64,000 nt of DNA, taken from contig JAFVTU010000017.1 in assembly GCA_017503075.1 (NCBI GenBank), forward strand, positions 112,909 through 176,908. Direction: 5' to 3'. The notes below the pieces were generated by a model, which searched no databases, had not been told where the DNA came from, and saw only the letters and a list, made by a program, of their open reading frames with translations. Positions within the stretch are counted from its first letter, which is position 1. Each line of letters starts with the position of its first letter. This stretch comes from Paludibacteraceae bacterium (GTDB taxonomy: Bacteria > Bacteroidota > Bacteroidia > Bacteroidales > Paludibacteraceae). The position numbers were made by a program, and so were the translations under genes. Shown in pieces: positions 7,824-16,519 of the stretch.

Positions 7824-8855
7824 ATGAATGAGATTTATCACATTCCCGCGATGCTGAGAGAGACAATCCAAGGGTTGAATATTCAACCCGATGGATTGTA
7901 TGTGGACGTGACCTTCGGTGGCGGAGGACACTCGAGGGCGATATTGGAAGCCCTTCGGGCTGTTCAGGATAGTGTAGAATTGTGTAGTGGGAAGTTGTAC
8001 TCTTTTGATCAGGATTTGGATGCGTATGAGAATGCGATGCATTCGGATTTTGGGAATCGGGAATCAGGAATCGAGCGTCGGGATTCGCGATACTCACATT
8101 GGCAGTTTGTGCATAGTAACTTCCGTTATCTGCGCAATTTTATGGATTATTATGGTGTGGAGCAGATAGATGGTTTGTTGGCAGACTTGGGAGTGTCGTT
8201 CCACCATTTTGATTGTCCAGAAAGAGGGTTTAGTTTTCGTTTCTCTGCTCCATTGGACATGCGTATGAATCAGACGGGAGGTAAGACGGCGGCGGATATT
8301 CTGAATACATACAGTGAAGAAGACCTCGCGCGCGTGTTATATATATATGGTGAGATGAATAATTCGCGTCAGTTGGCGAAGAAGATTGTCAAAGCACGAG
8401 GGCAGAAAGCGATAGAGCGGACGGAGGAGTTGGTGGAAGTGGTAATGGGACGCCCTGTAGGGGTAATGGACGCTGCTTCGCAGCTATTGGATAATGGGTA
8501 TCGGGAGCTGGATATACCTGCAGGAGCAAAGAAAGATTTGGCGAGATTGTTTCAAGCACTACGTATAGAGGTGAATGATGAAATGGGGGCACTGAGAGAG
8601 ATGTTGCTGGCAGCCAAAGACTTGCTGAAACCCGGAGGCAGGATAGTGATACTGACCTATCATTCGTTGGAAGATAGAATGGTGAAGAACTTTCTACGTT
8701 CGGGAAACTTGGAAGGGAAGATAGAGAAGGATTTTTATGGCAACATACTGAGTCCGTTTAAGGTGTTGGCAAAGGGAACTATGGCGAGTGCAGAGGAAGT
8801 AGAACGTAATCCAAGAGCTCGAAGTGCAAAATTGCGTGTAGCAGAAAAAATATAA
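7824..8855 (+). CDS. rsmH: 16S rRNA (cytosine-1402 N4) methyltransferase RsmH (MraW)
   Basis: 343 residues. SAM motif VDVTFGGGGHSRAI (28-40), FDQD (61-64), DGLLADLGVSFHHFD, ERGFSFRF, PLDMRMNQ, VFQALRIEVN-type LFQALRIEVN, LTYHSLEDRMVKNF and the C-terminal NPRARSAKLRVAEK all match the family. Compared with Bacteroides orthologs as I remember them, there are three extra stretches: residues about 46-56, 75-90 and 208-230. Each coincides with a DNA repeat (7970-7989, 8052-8086 and 8443-8500), so they look like in-frame repeat insertions in surface loops. Core motifs are intact and the enzyme is probably active. Confidence 0.93.
   Translation: MNEIYHIPAMLRETIQGLNIQPDGLYVDVTFGGGGHSRAILEALRAVQDSVELCSGKLYSFDQDLDAYENAMHSDFGNRESGIERRDSRYSHWQFVHSNFRYLRNFMDYYGVEQIDGLLADLGVSFHHFDCPERGFSFRFSAPLDMRMNQTGGKTAADILNTYSEEDLARVLYIYGEMNNSRQLAKKIVKARGQKAIERTEELVEVVMGRPVGVMDAASQLLDNGYRELDIPAGAKKDLARLFQALRIEVNDEMGALREMLLAAKDLLKPGGRIVILTYHSLEDRMVKNFLRSGNLEGKIEKDFYGNILSPFKVLAKGTMASAEEVERNPRARSAKLRVAEKI
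7970..7989 (+). repeat. Decamer repeat inside rsmH
   Basis: TAGTGTAGAA and TTGTGTAGTG, the same decamer type as 5828-5867 (second unit identical, first 9/10). It encodes part of an extra loop between the SAM motif and FDQD. Confidence 0.75.
8052..8086 (+). repeat. Heptad repeat inside rsmH
   Basis: GGGAATC, GGGAATC, AGGAATC, a 7-bp gap, then GGGATTC. Encodes GNRESGIERRDSR, absent from relatives as I recall them. Confidence 0.75.
8443..8500 (+). repeat. Hairpin-type repeat inside rsmH, related to one in murG
   Basis: TAATGGGACGC..TAATGGACGC direct words with small hairpins CCC-TGTA-GGG and GCTGC-TTC-GCAGC, ending in CTATTGGA. The reverse complement of 17259-17315 in murG has the same order of words (GGACGCCCC, GGACGG, TTCCGC, CTATTGGA). 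Confidence 0.6.
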
Positions 8856-8877
8856 AAAACTAAACTAGAAACAAGCT

Positions 8878-9186
8878 ATGAAATATTCTTTACAAGATGT
8901 CCTAAGTGGCAATGTGCTGAACCAAGAGTGGTTTAAGCGGCAGTATAAACTGATTGTGATGATCAGTGTGTTGATATTTTTGTATATCTACAGTGGCTAT
9001 CAGTCTCAGCGTCAACAACGTATGTTGAATGACCTGCAGAAAGAGTTGTTGGATGTTCAGATGACACAACTGACTGTGAATTCAGAGTTGATGAATAAGA
9101 GTCGTCAGTCGTCTATAGTAACTCTGCTCCAAGAAAAGGGTAGTCAGTTGAAAGAAAATAAAACTCCAGTAATTAGAATACAATGA
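8878..9186 (+). CDS. ftsL: FtsL-like division protein
   Basis: 102 residues: a cytoplasmic N-terminal stretch, one membrane segment (about 25-43, LIVMISVLIFLYIYSGY) and a periplasmic coiled coil (QSQRQQRMLNDLQKELLDVQ). Size, topology and position between rsmH and ftsI fit the FtsL family of the divisome; sequence identity in this family is low. The stop overlaps the ftsI start (ATGA), indicating translational coupling. Confidence 0.85.
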   Translation: MKYSLQDVLSGNVLNQEWFKRQYKLIVMISVLIFLYIYSGYQSQRQQRMLNDLQKELLDVQMTQLTVNSELMNKSRQSSIVTLLQEKGSQLKENKTPVIRIQ

Positions 9187-10982
9187 GCGAGAACCTTAAA
9201 AATACAATTTTGCGTTTTGCTATCGTGTTCGTGTTGATAGCATTGATGTTTTGCGTTGTATTTGTTCGCATTATTGTGTTGCAAACAGTTCAACGCGACA
9301 AGTGGATGAGTGTCGTAGAACAAGAGAATAATTATAAGCCTATCAAGGCGTTGCGCGGTAATATATATGATTGCAAGGGGCAATTGTTAGCAACTAGTGT
9401 ACCTCAATATCGAATATATTTAGATACCCGTGTTCAGGCATTGCGCTTGAATAATGGCGCAGTGTTTTGGGAGTATGTAGATAGTATTGCCGATGGGATG
9501 AGTAGGATAGTGGGTGATCAGTCCAAAGAGGAATATCGTAAGCGGATGATTGCTTCTTATCATAGTCGTAATAATCGAGGGAACTACATGCGATTAACTA
9601 GTGAACGCATCTCCTATACCCAATTGAAAGAGATAAAAAAGTTGCCATTGATAAGTGGTGGGTTTTATAAAAGTGGATTCCAAGAGGAAGAGTTGAATTC
9701 GCGTGTCAAGCCGTTTAAGAGTTTAGGTGGAAGAACGATAGGCAATATTTACACCGTTAGTGGCGAGGCGAAGTCTGGTTTGGAGATGCGTTATGACTCT
9801 TATTTGCGTGGCGAAGATGGTACTAGCGTGCGTCAAAGAGTGGCGGGTCGTTTGGAGAGAATACCTCTTGTGGAGGCGAAGAATGGTTGCGATTTGCATA
9901 CTACATTTGATGCTAATTTGATGGATATCTGTGAGACCTCGCTTCGCAAACGACTGGAGCATACAAGAGCCGAATGGGGATGTGTGGTACTGATGGATGT
10001 GCAGACTGGCGAAATAAAAGCAATGAGTAATTTGGACCGTTTGGGTAATGATTCTTATGAAGAGATTGCTAATCACGCTGTTGTACGCATGGAGCCAGGT
10101 TCTACATTTAAGACCATTTCGTTGATGGCGGCGTTGGATGATGGTAAAGTGAAAATGGATGATTCTATTAGTGTGGATAAAGCAGGTTGGCTGTATCATG
10201 ATGCAAAGATTTTGGATGCTCACCCTCGTGACACGGTCTATAGTATTCGTCAGGCCATGGCTGCTAGTAGTAATATAGCTTTGGCAAAAATTATTACGAT
10301 GGGGTACGGTGGTAGTGCAAAGAAGTTTGTGAAGAAATTACATGGCATGGGTTTGTGTGATAGTGTGGATTACACTATCCCTGGTGCTACTCAGGCTCTA
10401 ATTAATGTTCCGAATGATACTGTTACTATAGCCAAGATGGCGTATGGTTATTCGGTGGAATTGAGTCCGTTACAGACATTAATGTTCTACAATGGTATAG
10501 CTAATGATGGCAAGGTGATGAAGCCATTGTTTGTAAAGGAGATACGCCAAAATGGTAAAACTATAGAATCGTTTGAGAGTTGTGTGATAAATAACGATAT
10601 GTGTGATGCTTCTACGTTACGAGGGATAAGAGAATGTTTGCATGATGTGGTGTGGGATAATGATTTTGGCACCGCTTCTATTACTCCATGGAAAACTCGC
10701 AAGGCTCAGAGTGATTTGGTGTCTATAGCAGGTAAAACAGGAACAGCGCAAATCCATGAACAAGGATACACGAATCGTCGTCACCGAATGTCATTTGTGG
10801 GATATTTTCCTGAAGATAATCCGCAATATTCTTGTATTTGTGTAATTCATGCTCCTCAAGGTGCATATGATTCAGGATTGGATTGTGGAATAGTAGTGCG
10901 TCAGATAGCAGAGAAGACAATGGCATATGCAGGGGAATATGTGCTGAAAAGGAACGAACAAGTATTGGTAGTGAACAAATAA
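9183..10982 (+). CDS. ftsI: Division transpeptidase FtsI / PBP3 (class B PBP)
   Basis: 599 residues. An N-terminal membrane anchor (about 10-32) precedes the dimerisation domain beginning RGNIYDCKGQLLA. The transpeptidase domain has the active-site S307 in PGSTFKT, then SSN (around 362) and KTGTAQ (around 518). It crosslinks septal peptidoglycan. The protein ends about 80 residues after KTGTAQ, so the C-terminal PASTA domain that many Bacteroides orthologs carry (from memory) is absent. It overlaps ftsL by 4 nt and is followed by murE after 14 nt. Confidence 0.93.
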   Translation: MSENLKNTILRFAIVFVLIALMFCVVFVRIIVLQTVQRDKWMSVVEQENNYKPIKALRGNIYDCKGQLLATSVPQYRIYLDTRVQALRLNNGAVFWEYVDSIADGMSRIVGDQSKEEYRKRMIASYHSRNNRGNYMRLTSERISYTQLKEIKKLPLISGGFYKSGFQEEELNSRVKPFKSLGGRTIGNIYTVSGEAKSGLEMRYDSYLRGEDGTSVRQRVAGRLERIPLVEAKNGCDLHTTFDANLMDICETSLRKRLEHTRAEWGCVVLMDVQTGEIKAMSNLDRLGNDSYEEIANHAVVRMEPGSTFKTISLMAALDDGKVKMDDSISVDKAGWLYHDAKILDAHPRDTVYSIRQAMAASSNIALAKIITMGYGGSAKKFVKKLHGMGLCDSVDYTIPGATQALINVPNDTVTIAKMAYGYSVELSPLQTLMFYNGIANDGKVMKPLFVKEIRQNGKTIESFESCVINNDMCDASTLRGIRECLHDVVWDNDFGTASITPWKTRKAQSDLVSIAGKTGTAQIHEQGYTNRRHRMSFVGYFPEDNPQYSCICVIHAPQGAYDSGLDCGIVVRQIAEKTMAYAGEYVLKRNEQVLVVNK

Positions 10983-10996
10983 AATAGTAAGGATAC

Positions 10997-12481
10997 ATGA
11001 AGCTTTCTGAGTTGATAAAGTGTATAGACGTGTTGCGCGTAGTGGGCGACACGAACAGAGAGGTGGCTGATCTTCAATTTGACTCGCGCCGTGTGGGTGA
11101 GGGATGTTTGTTTGTGGCGCAAGTGGGTACAGCAGCCGATGGACACGCATATATTGAGCAATGTGTGGCGAAAGGGGCAGTGGCTGTGGTACTGGAGAAA
11201 GAGGAATATATCAAGGACGATGGCGTATGCTATATCCTGGTGAAAAACAGCGATGAGGCGTTGGGCAAGATGGCGCACTATTGGTGTGGTGAACCTAGCA
11301 AGCAACTGAAATTGGTGGGCGTGACTGGCACGAACGGCAAAACGACTACCGCAACATTGCTATATAAGCTTTTCAAAGCATTGGGATACAAAGCAGGACT
11401 GCTGTCAACGGTGGTGAATTATGTGGATGATGAGGCAGTGGCTGCGACGCATACGACGCCTAATGCATTGGAACTGAATGCATTGCTAGCTAGGATGGTA
11501 GCAGCAGGTTGTACGCATGCGTTTATGGAAGTGAGTAGCCACGCTATCGCTCAAGAGCGTATTGCAGGGTTGGAGTATGCAGGCGCGTTGTTCACGAATT
11601 TGACACGCGACCATTTGGATTATCACAAGACGTTTGATAACTACCGCGATACGAAAAAGATCTTGTTTGACCGATTGGGCAAAGAGGCGTTTGCAATAAC
11701 GAATATTGATGATAGGAATGGATTAGTGATGACGCAAAACTGTCGCGGTCGCGTGCTGACTTATTCCACCCATAGCATGGCGGATTTCCGTGGCAAGATA
11801 CTGGAGGAGGGCTTCGATGGTATGCTGCTGCGCGTACAGAGTACGTTGGGTGCGGTGAATACGGAAGTGTTTGTGCCGCTGGTAGGTCGGTTCAATGTGA
11901 GCAACTTGCTGTTGATCTATGGTGCTGCGGTGGCATTGGGTGAAGATGCAATGGAAGTGCTGCGTATCTTAAGTGGGTTGCAACCTGTGAATGGTCGCTT
12001 TGAGACTATCCGCTCGCCAAAGGGCTGGACAGCAGTGATAGACTATGCGCACACCCCCGATGCGGTGGAGAATGTGCTGAAGACTATCAACGAGATTGTG
12101 GCAGCGAATATAGGGAAACAGTCTGCCCCCGCACAAGTGATTACAGTGGTGGGTTGCGGCGGCAATAGAGATAAAGGTAAACGTCCGATTATGGCGAAGA
12201 GTGCATATCAATTGAGTACGCAACTGATTTTGACATCTGATAATCCTCGCGATGAAGAACCTGCTGATATTCTGAAAGATATGGCAGCAGGGCTGACAAA
12301 CGAGGAACTGCGCCATACGCTGATTATAGAAGACCGCGAGTCGGCTATCAAGACGGCTTGCACCTTGGCTCGACAGGGCGATGTGATACTGGTGGCAGGC
12401 AAAGGACACGAAGATTATCAGATAGTTAAAGGTGTGAAGCACCACTTTGATGACCATGAAGTGGTGAGGGGATGTTTATAG
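10997..12481 (+). CDS. murE: UDP-MurNAc-L-Ala-D-Glu:meso-diaminopimelate ligase
   Basis: 494 residues. Mur-ligase P-loop VTGTNGKTTTATLL (about 111-124), followed by TTPNALELN, MEVSSHAIAQERI and FTNLTRDHLDYHKT. The substrate-selecting motif near the C-terminus reads TSDNPRDEEP, i.e. DNPR, the form associated with meso-DAP rather than Lys. It adds the third residue of the peptidoglycan stem peptide in the cytoplasm. The stop codon runs directly into the composite repeat at 12481. Confidence 0.96.
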   Translation: MKLSELIKCIDVLRVVGDTNREVADLQFDSRRVGEGCLFVAQVGTAADGHAYIEQCVAKGAVAVVLEKEEYIKDDGVCYILVKNSDEALGKMAHYWCGEPSKQLKLVGVTGTNGKTTTATLLYKLFKALGYKAGLLSTVVNYVDDEAVAATHTTPNALELNALLARMVAAGCTHAFMEVSSHAIAQERIAGLEYAGALFTNLTRDHLDYHKTFDNYRDTKKILFDRLGKEAFAITNIDDRNGLVMTQNCRGRVLTYSTHSMADFRGKILEEGFDGMLLRVQSTLGAVNTEVFVPLVGRFNVSNLLLIYGAAVALGEDAMEVLRILSGLQPVNGRFETIRSPKGWTAVIDYAHTPDAVENVLKTINEIVAANIGKQSAPAQVITVVGCGGNRDKGKRPIMAKSAYQLSTQLILTSDNPRDEEPADILKDMAAGLTNEELRHTLIIEDRESAIKTACTLARQGDVILVAGKGHEDYQIVKGVKHHFDDHEVVRGCL

Positions 12482-12522
12482 TTTAGAGAACGTCGCAAAG
12501 CGGCTACAGTTTAGAGTTTAAA
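12481..12522. repeat. Composite heptad/hairpin repeat after murE
   Basis: GTTTAGAG, GAACGTCGCAAAGCGGCTACAG (CGC-AAA-GCG hairpin), TTTAGAG, TTTAAAGG; aligns with 6634-6690 without major gaps. It fills most of the murE-mraY gap. Confidence 0.75.
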
Positions 12523-12532
12523 GGTAGGAGTT

Positions 12533-13804
12533 ATGATATACGAATTGTTTCAGTTATTAGGTAATGTGCCAGGGGCACGATTGATGAACTACATCTCGTT
12601 TCGCGCGATAGTGGCAGGTGTGATGGGTTTGTGTATAAGTATTTGGGTGGGTAATTGGTTTATCCAGTTGCTCAAACGCAAAAACATCTCCGAGACACAG
12701 CGCGATGAGAAGATTGACCCATTCAATGTGGCAAAGAAAGGGGTGCCTACGATGGGAGGCGTGGTGATTATTGCTGCCATGCTGATTCCATGTCTGTTGA
12801 TGGGTAGACTGAGCAATGTGTATATGATTTTAATGCTCATCACTACGCTAATTTTAGGCACTTTGGGCTTTGCGGACGACTATATCAAGACTTTCCGAGG
12901 TAACAAAGAGGGACTGAATGGTTGGGTGAAGATTGCAGGGCAAATCACATTGGGTTTGATAGTAGGACTGACACTTCGCTATAGCCCAGAAGCCACGATG
13001 CACGAGCGCGTTACATCGCATATCGAGAACAATATCACGGTGTTTGAAAAGTCGCCTGAAGTGAAGTCCACCCGCACCACTATCCCATTTATAAAAGAGC
13101 ATAACTTCAATTACGCGGATATGTTCTCCTTCTTGGGTGAAACGAATAAATACAAGGCAGGTTGGATATTCTTTGTGATACTGACTATTTTTGTAGTGGC
13201 TGCGGTGAGCAATGGTGCAAACCTCAACGATGGTATGGATGGTATGTGTGCAGGCAACTCTGCCATCATTGGTGTGGCGTTGATTGTGCTGGCATACATC
13301 AGTGGCAACGTGGTATTCTCCGACTATTTTGATGTGATGTATATCCCTGGTAGCGAAGAACTTGTGGTATTTATGGCATCGTTTGTAGGTGCACTAATAG
13401 GATTCTTATGGTGGAATGGTTTTCCTGCGCAAGTATTCATGGGCGACACAGGTAGTCTGACTATCGGAGGTATTATCGGTGTGTGCGCTGTGATTATCCA
13501 CAAGGAGTTGCTTTTGCCTATCTTGTGCGGTATCTTCCTGATGGAGAGCGTGAGCGTGATTGTTCAGACACAAGTATATAAGTTTGCCAAGAAGAAAGGC
13601 ATGCACTTGCGTGTGTGGAAGCGTACTCCGCTGCACGACCACTACCGCACCTCTATGGCTCAAGTGCTCCGCAACGACCCTACGTGCAAGGTGTTGTTCC
13701 AAGGCAAAGGTCCGTTGCAGCATGAGAGCAAGATTGTGTTGCGCTTCTGTATCGTGACTTTGATTTTAGCGGCATTGGCTATATTAACCCTTAAAATACG
13801 TTAA
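12533..13804 (+). CDS. mraY: Phospho-MurNAc-pentapeptide transferase MraY
   Basis: 423 residues with about ten membrane segments. Family motifs: KKGVPTMGGVVII, FADDYIKTFRGNKEGLNGWVK (the Asp-rich catalytic part), NLNDGMDGMCAG, FMGDTGSLTIGG and RTPLHDHY with its histidines. It transfers phospho-MurNAc-pentapeptide to undecaprenyl phosphate to make lipid I. The loop about 150-200 is longer than in E. coli, as is usual in Bacteroidota. It lies between murE and murD. Confidence 0.96.
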   Translation: MIYELFQLLGNVPGARLMNYISFRAIVAGVMGLCISIWVGNWFIQLLKRKNISETQRDEKIDPFNVAKKGVPTMGGVVIIAAMLIPCLLMGRLSNVYMILMLITTLILGTLGFADDYIKTFRGNKEGLNGWVKIAGQITLGLIVGLTLRYSPEATMHERVTSHIENNITVFEKSPEVKSTRTTIPFIKEHNFNYADMFSFLGETNKYKAGWIFFVILTIFVVAAVSNGANLNDGMDGMCAGNSAIIGVALIVLAYISGNVVFSDYFDVMYIPGSEELVVFMASFVGALIGFLWWNGFPAQVFMGDTGSLTIGGIIGVCAVIIHKELLLPILCGIFLMESVSVIVQTQVYKFAKKKGMHLRVWKRTPLHDHYRTSMAQVLRNDPTCKVLFQGKGPLQHESKIVLRFCIVTLILAALAILTLKIR

Positions 13805-13811
13805 CCTAATT

Positions 13812-15146
13812 ATGAAAAGAATTGTTGTATTAGGTGCAGGCGAATCGGGTACAGGGGCTGCCATACTGGCGCAAGCCAAAGGTATGGAGGTGTTTGTGAG
13901 CGATATGGGAGAGATTGCTCCCATGTACCAAGCTCTGCTTGACCAGCACCACATTGCTTGGGAGTCGGGCAAGCACACGCCCGAACTCATCCTCGATGCC
14001 GACGAGGTGATTAAGTCACCAGGTATTCCGCTCACGGCACCGCTGGTGAAGCAACTCATAGCACAAGGCACGCCTATCCTCTCGGAGATTGAGTTCGCTG
14101 CGCGTTACACCAACGCCAAGATGATTTGTATCACGGGTTCGAATGGCAAGACCACGACTACTTCGCTGATTTTTGACATGCTACGTCGTGCTGGATTGGA
14201 CGTGGGTTTGGCAGGTAATATCGGCAATTCGTTGGCATTGCAAGTGGCACAAGAGGACCATGCGTACTATGTGATTGAGCTCTCGTCGTTTCAGTTGGAC
14301 AACTGCTACGACTTTAAGGCGGATATTGCCATTTTGCTCAATATCACGCCTGACCACTTGGATAGATACGACCATCAGTTCCAGAATTATGTGGATGCGA
14401 AGTTCCGTATCACGCGCAACCAAACGAGCAAGGATGCGTTTATCTACTGGAGCGAAGACCCAGTCATCAATCGCGAGATTGCGCGTATTCAACCACAGGC
14501 AACATTGTATCCTTTTGGCAGCAATGAGCAGAACGTGGCATATACCGATGGCAGTCACTTGGTAGTGAGTGTTAAACCAGATGTGGCACCATTGCGTGTG
14601 CCGCTCGAAGAACTGAGTCTAAAAGGCAAGCACAACCAACTCAACTCCATGGCTGCAGGTTTGGCAGCACAGATATTGAATATCCACAACGATGTTATTC
14701 GTGAGAGTCTGCAGCAGTTTGCAGGCGTGGATCATCGTCTGCAATATGTGGCTACGGTGAAAGGGGTGCGCTATGTGAATGACTCCAAAGCCACGAATGT
14801 GAACTCCTGTTGGTACGCATTGGAGAGCATGACCACTCCTACCGTGCTTATTCTAGGTGGAACGGACAAAGGCAACGACTATAGTGAAATAGATGAGTTG
14901 GTCCGTGAGAAATGCCATACACTGATTTTCATGGGTAAGGACAATCGCAAACTGATTCAGCACTTTGACGCATTGGGCGTGACGTACATCTCTACCGACA
15001 ACCTTGCTGATGCTGTACAATCGGCATACGAGGTAGCCAACGAAGGAGATACAGTATTGCTGTCGCCCTGCTGCGCAAGTTTTGACCTCTTCAAGAGTTA
15101 TGAGGACCGTGGAAACAAGTTCGTACAAGCAGTAAGAAATCTATAA
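13812..15146 (+). CDS. murD: UDP-MurNAc-L-Ala:D-Glu ligase
   Basis: 444 residues. An N-terminal Rossmann domain (VVLGAGESGTGAAILAQ) precedes the P-loop ITGSNGKTTTTSLI (about 104-117). Further motifs are GNIGNSLA, VIELSSFQLD, NITPDHLDRYD, VDHRLQYVATVKGVRYVNDSKATN and LSPCCASFDLFKSYEDRG, all classic for MurD. It adds D-glutamate to UDP-MurNAc-L-Ala, so it consumes the product of MurI, encoded 2.5 kb downstream. Confidence 0.96.
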   Translation: MKRIVVLGAGESGTGAAILAQAKGMEVFVSDMGEIAPMYQALLDQHHIAWESGKHTPELILDADEVIKSPGIPLTAPLVKQLIAQGTPILSEIEFAARYTNAKMICITGSNGKTTTTSLIFDMLRRAGLDVGLAGNIGNSLALQVAQEDHAYYVIELSSFQLDNCYDFKADIAILLNITPDHLDRYDHQFQNYVDAKFRITRNQTSKDAFIYWSEDPVINREIARIQPQATLYPFGSNEQNVAYTDGSHLVVSVKPDVAPLRVPLEELSLKGKHNQLNSMAAGLAAQILNIHNDVIRESLQQFAGVDHRLQYVATVKGVRYVNDSKATNVNSCWYALESMTTPTVLILGGTDKGNDYSEIDELVREKCHTLIFMGKDNRKLIQHFDALGVTYISTDNLADAVQSAYEVANEGDTVLLSPCCASFDLFKSYEDRGNKFVQAVRNL

Positions 15147-15166
15147 CCATTTAACTATACTAATTT

Positions 15167-16426
15167 ATGACTATTAACGATTACAAAATTAAATTACGCC
15201 AGCAACTCTCGTACGTGGATAAAGTTTACTGGGTGTTGTTTGGTAGTCTAATTATTGTTGCAATTTTGGCATTGTTTTCAGCCAGTAGTACCTTGGCTTT
15301 CGAAAAGGGAAGTTCTACTCTTGGTCCAATTATGGAGCAAATGTTGTTTATTACAGTGGGGGTGATTCTTGCCTTTGTGTTGCAATTCCTGCCGAGCAAA
15401 CTTATTCGTATTTGTAGTTATGCGGTGTTGGGGTTATCAGTGATATTTTTATTGTTGACCTTTACAGATTTGGGCGTGGAAATTAATGGTGCTAAACGCT
15501 GGTTACGCATATTTGGAATTACTTTTCAACCTTCAGAATTGGCGAAACTATCTCTTGTCCTAGTGGTAGCGGATTTGTTAAGTCGTATTAAATCGGCCGA
15601 GAGCCAAAAGAAAATATTCTTTATTGTATTAGGAATAACGGCTCTAGTATGTGGATTGATACTAGTGGGCAATTTGTCTACTGCCCTATTATTAGGCGGA
15701 ATAGTGTTCTTGCTTTTCTTCCTAGCTCGCGTGCATATTAAGTATTGGGGGACGACGATTTTGGTTGCAATAGCACTATTGGTGAGTGGGTATTTCTATG
15801 TTGAAAATCAATTTGTTAAACCTAACCGTAAGGTAGATGGGGTGATGAAGCGAGCTACTGTGTGGGTTGGTCGTGTGGATGCAATGATAGAAGAACTAAA
15901 GACACCTACGGATAGCGTCGTGTTGACAGATGATAACTATCAGCGTACAATCGCTAAAATGGCAATAGCACGTGGTGGATTGTCTCCTGTTGGGGTTTTG
16001 CCGGGTAATAGTCAAGGACGTAATATTTTACCGCAAGCTTTCTCTGATTATATATTTGCGATTATAATAGAAGAGTCGGGTATTATAGGAGCAGTTTTGC
16101 TAATGTTGCTCTATTTGGCTATTTTGTTCCGTTCGTGCCTCAGTAGTAGCAAGTATGCTGACTATTCCGCTATGCTGATGGTGATGGGCTTGGCATTGAT
16201 GCTCACGTGTCAAGCATTGGTCAGTATGATGGTGTCGGTAGGTATTGGTCCTGTCACGGGACAACCGCTGCCGATGATCAGCCGAGGTGGTACGAGTGCG
16301 CTGATTACCAGTATCTATTTTGGTATTATCATGTGTGTCGCTCGCGAACAAAACGAACTGCATGCTCGCCAGCAATCTGCCATGGCTGCCAGCGAAGAAG
16401 AAGTGCCGGAGATACATATAGAGTAA
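15167..16426 (+). CDS. ftsW: Septal peptidoglycan glycosyltransferase FtsW
   Basis: 419 residues, SEDS family with about ten membrane segments. Motifs: GAKRWLRIFGITFQPSELAKL, LVGNLSTALLLGG, the extracytoplasmic loop with YQRTIAKMAIARGGL, LPQAFSDYIFAIIIEESG and the C-terminal LPMISRGGTSAL. FtsW polymerises septal glycan from lipid II together with FtsI. Its place between murD and murG is the standard one. Confidence 0.95.
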   Translation: MTINDYKIKLRQQLSYVDKVYWVLFGSLIIVAILALFSASSTLAFEKGSSTLGPIMEQMLFITVGVILAFVLQFLPSKLIRICSYAVLGLSVIFLLLTFTDLGVEINGAKRWLRIFGITFQPSELAKLSLVLVVADLLSRIKSAESQKKIFFIVLGITALVCGLILVGNLSTALLLGGIVFLLFFLARVHIKYWGTTILVAIALLVSGYFYVENQFVKPNRKVDGVMKRATVWVGRVDAMIEELKTPTDSVVLTDDNYQRTIAKMAIARGGLSPVGVLPGNSQGRNILPQAFSDYIFAIIIEESGIIGAVLLMLLYLAILFRSCLSSSKYADYSAMLMVMGLALMLTCQALVSMMVSVGIGPVTGQPLPMISRGGTSALITSIYFGIIMCVAREQNELHARQQSAMAASEEEVPEIHIE

Positions 16427-16519
16427 CTTTGGGCTAGGATATTTTGTATACATTTCTATTGGTATAGGTTCTGCGAGTCATCGCCAAAGCAACAATGTAA
16501 TAAAAATATTGAATATATC

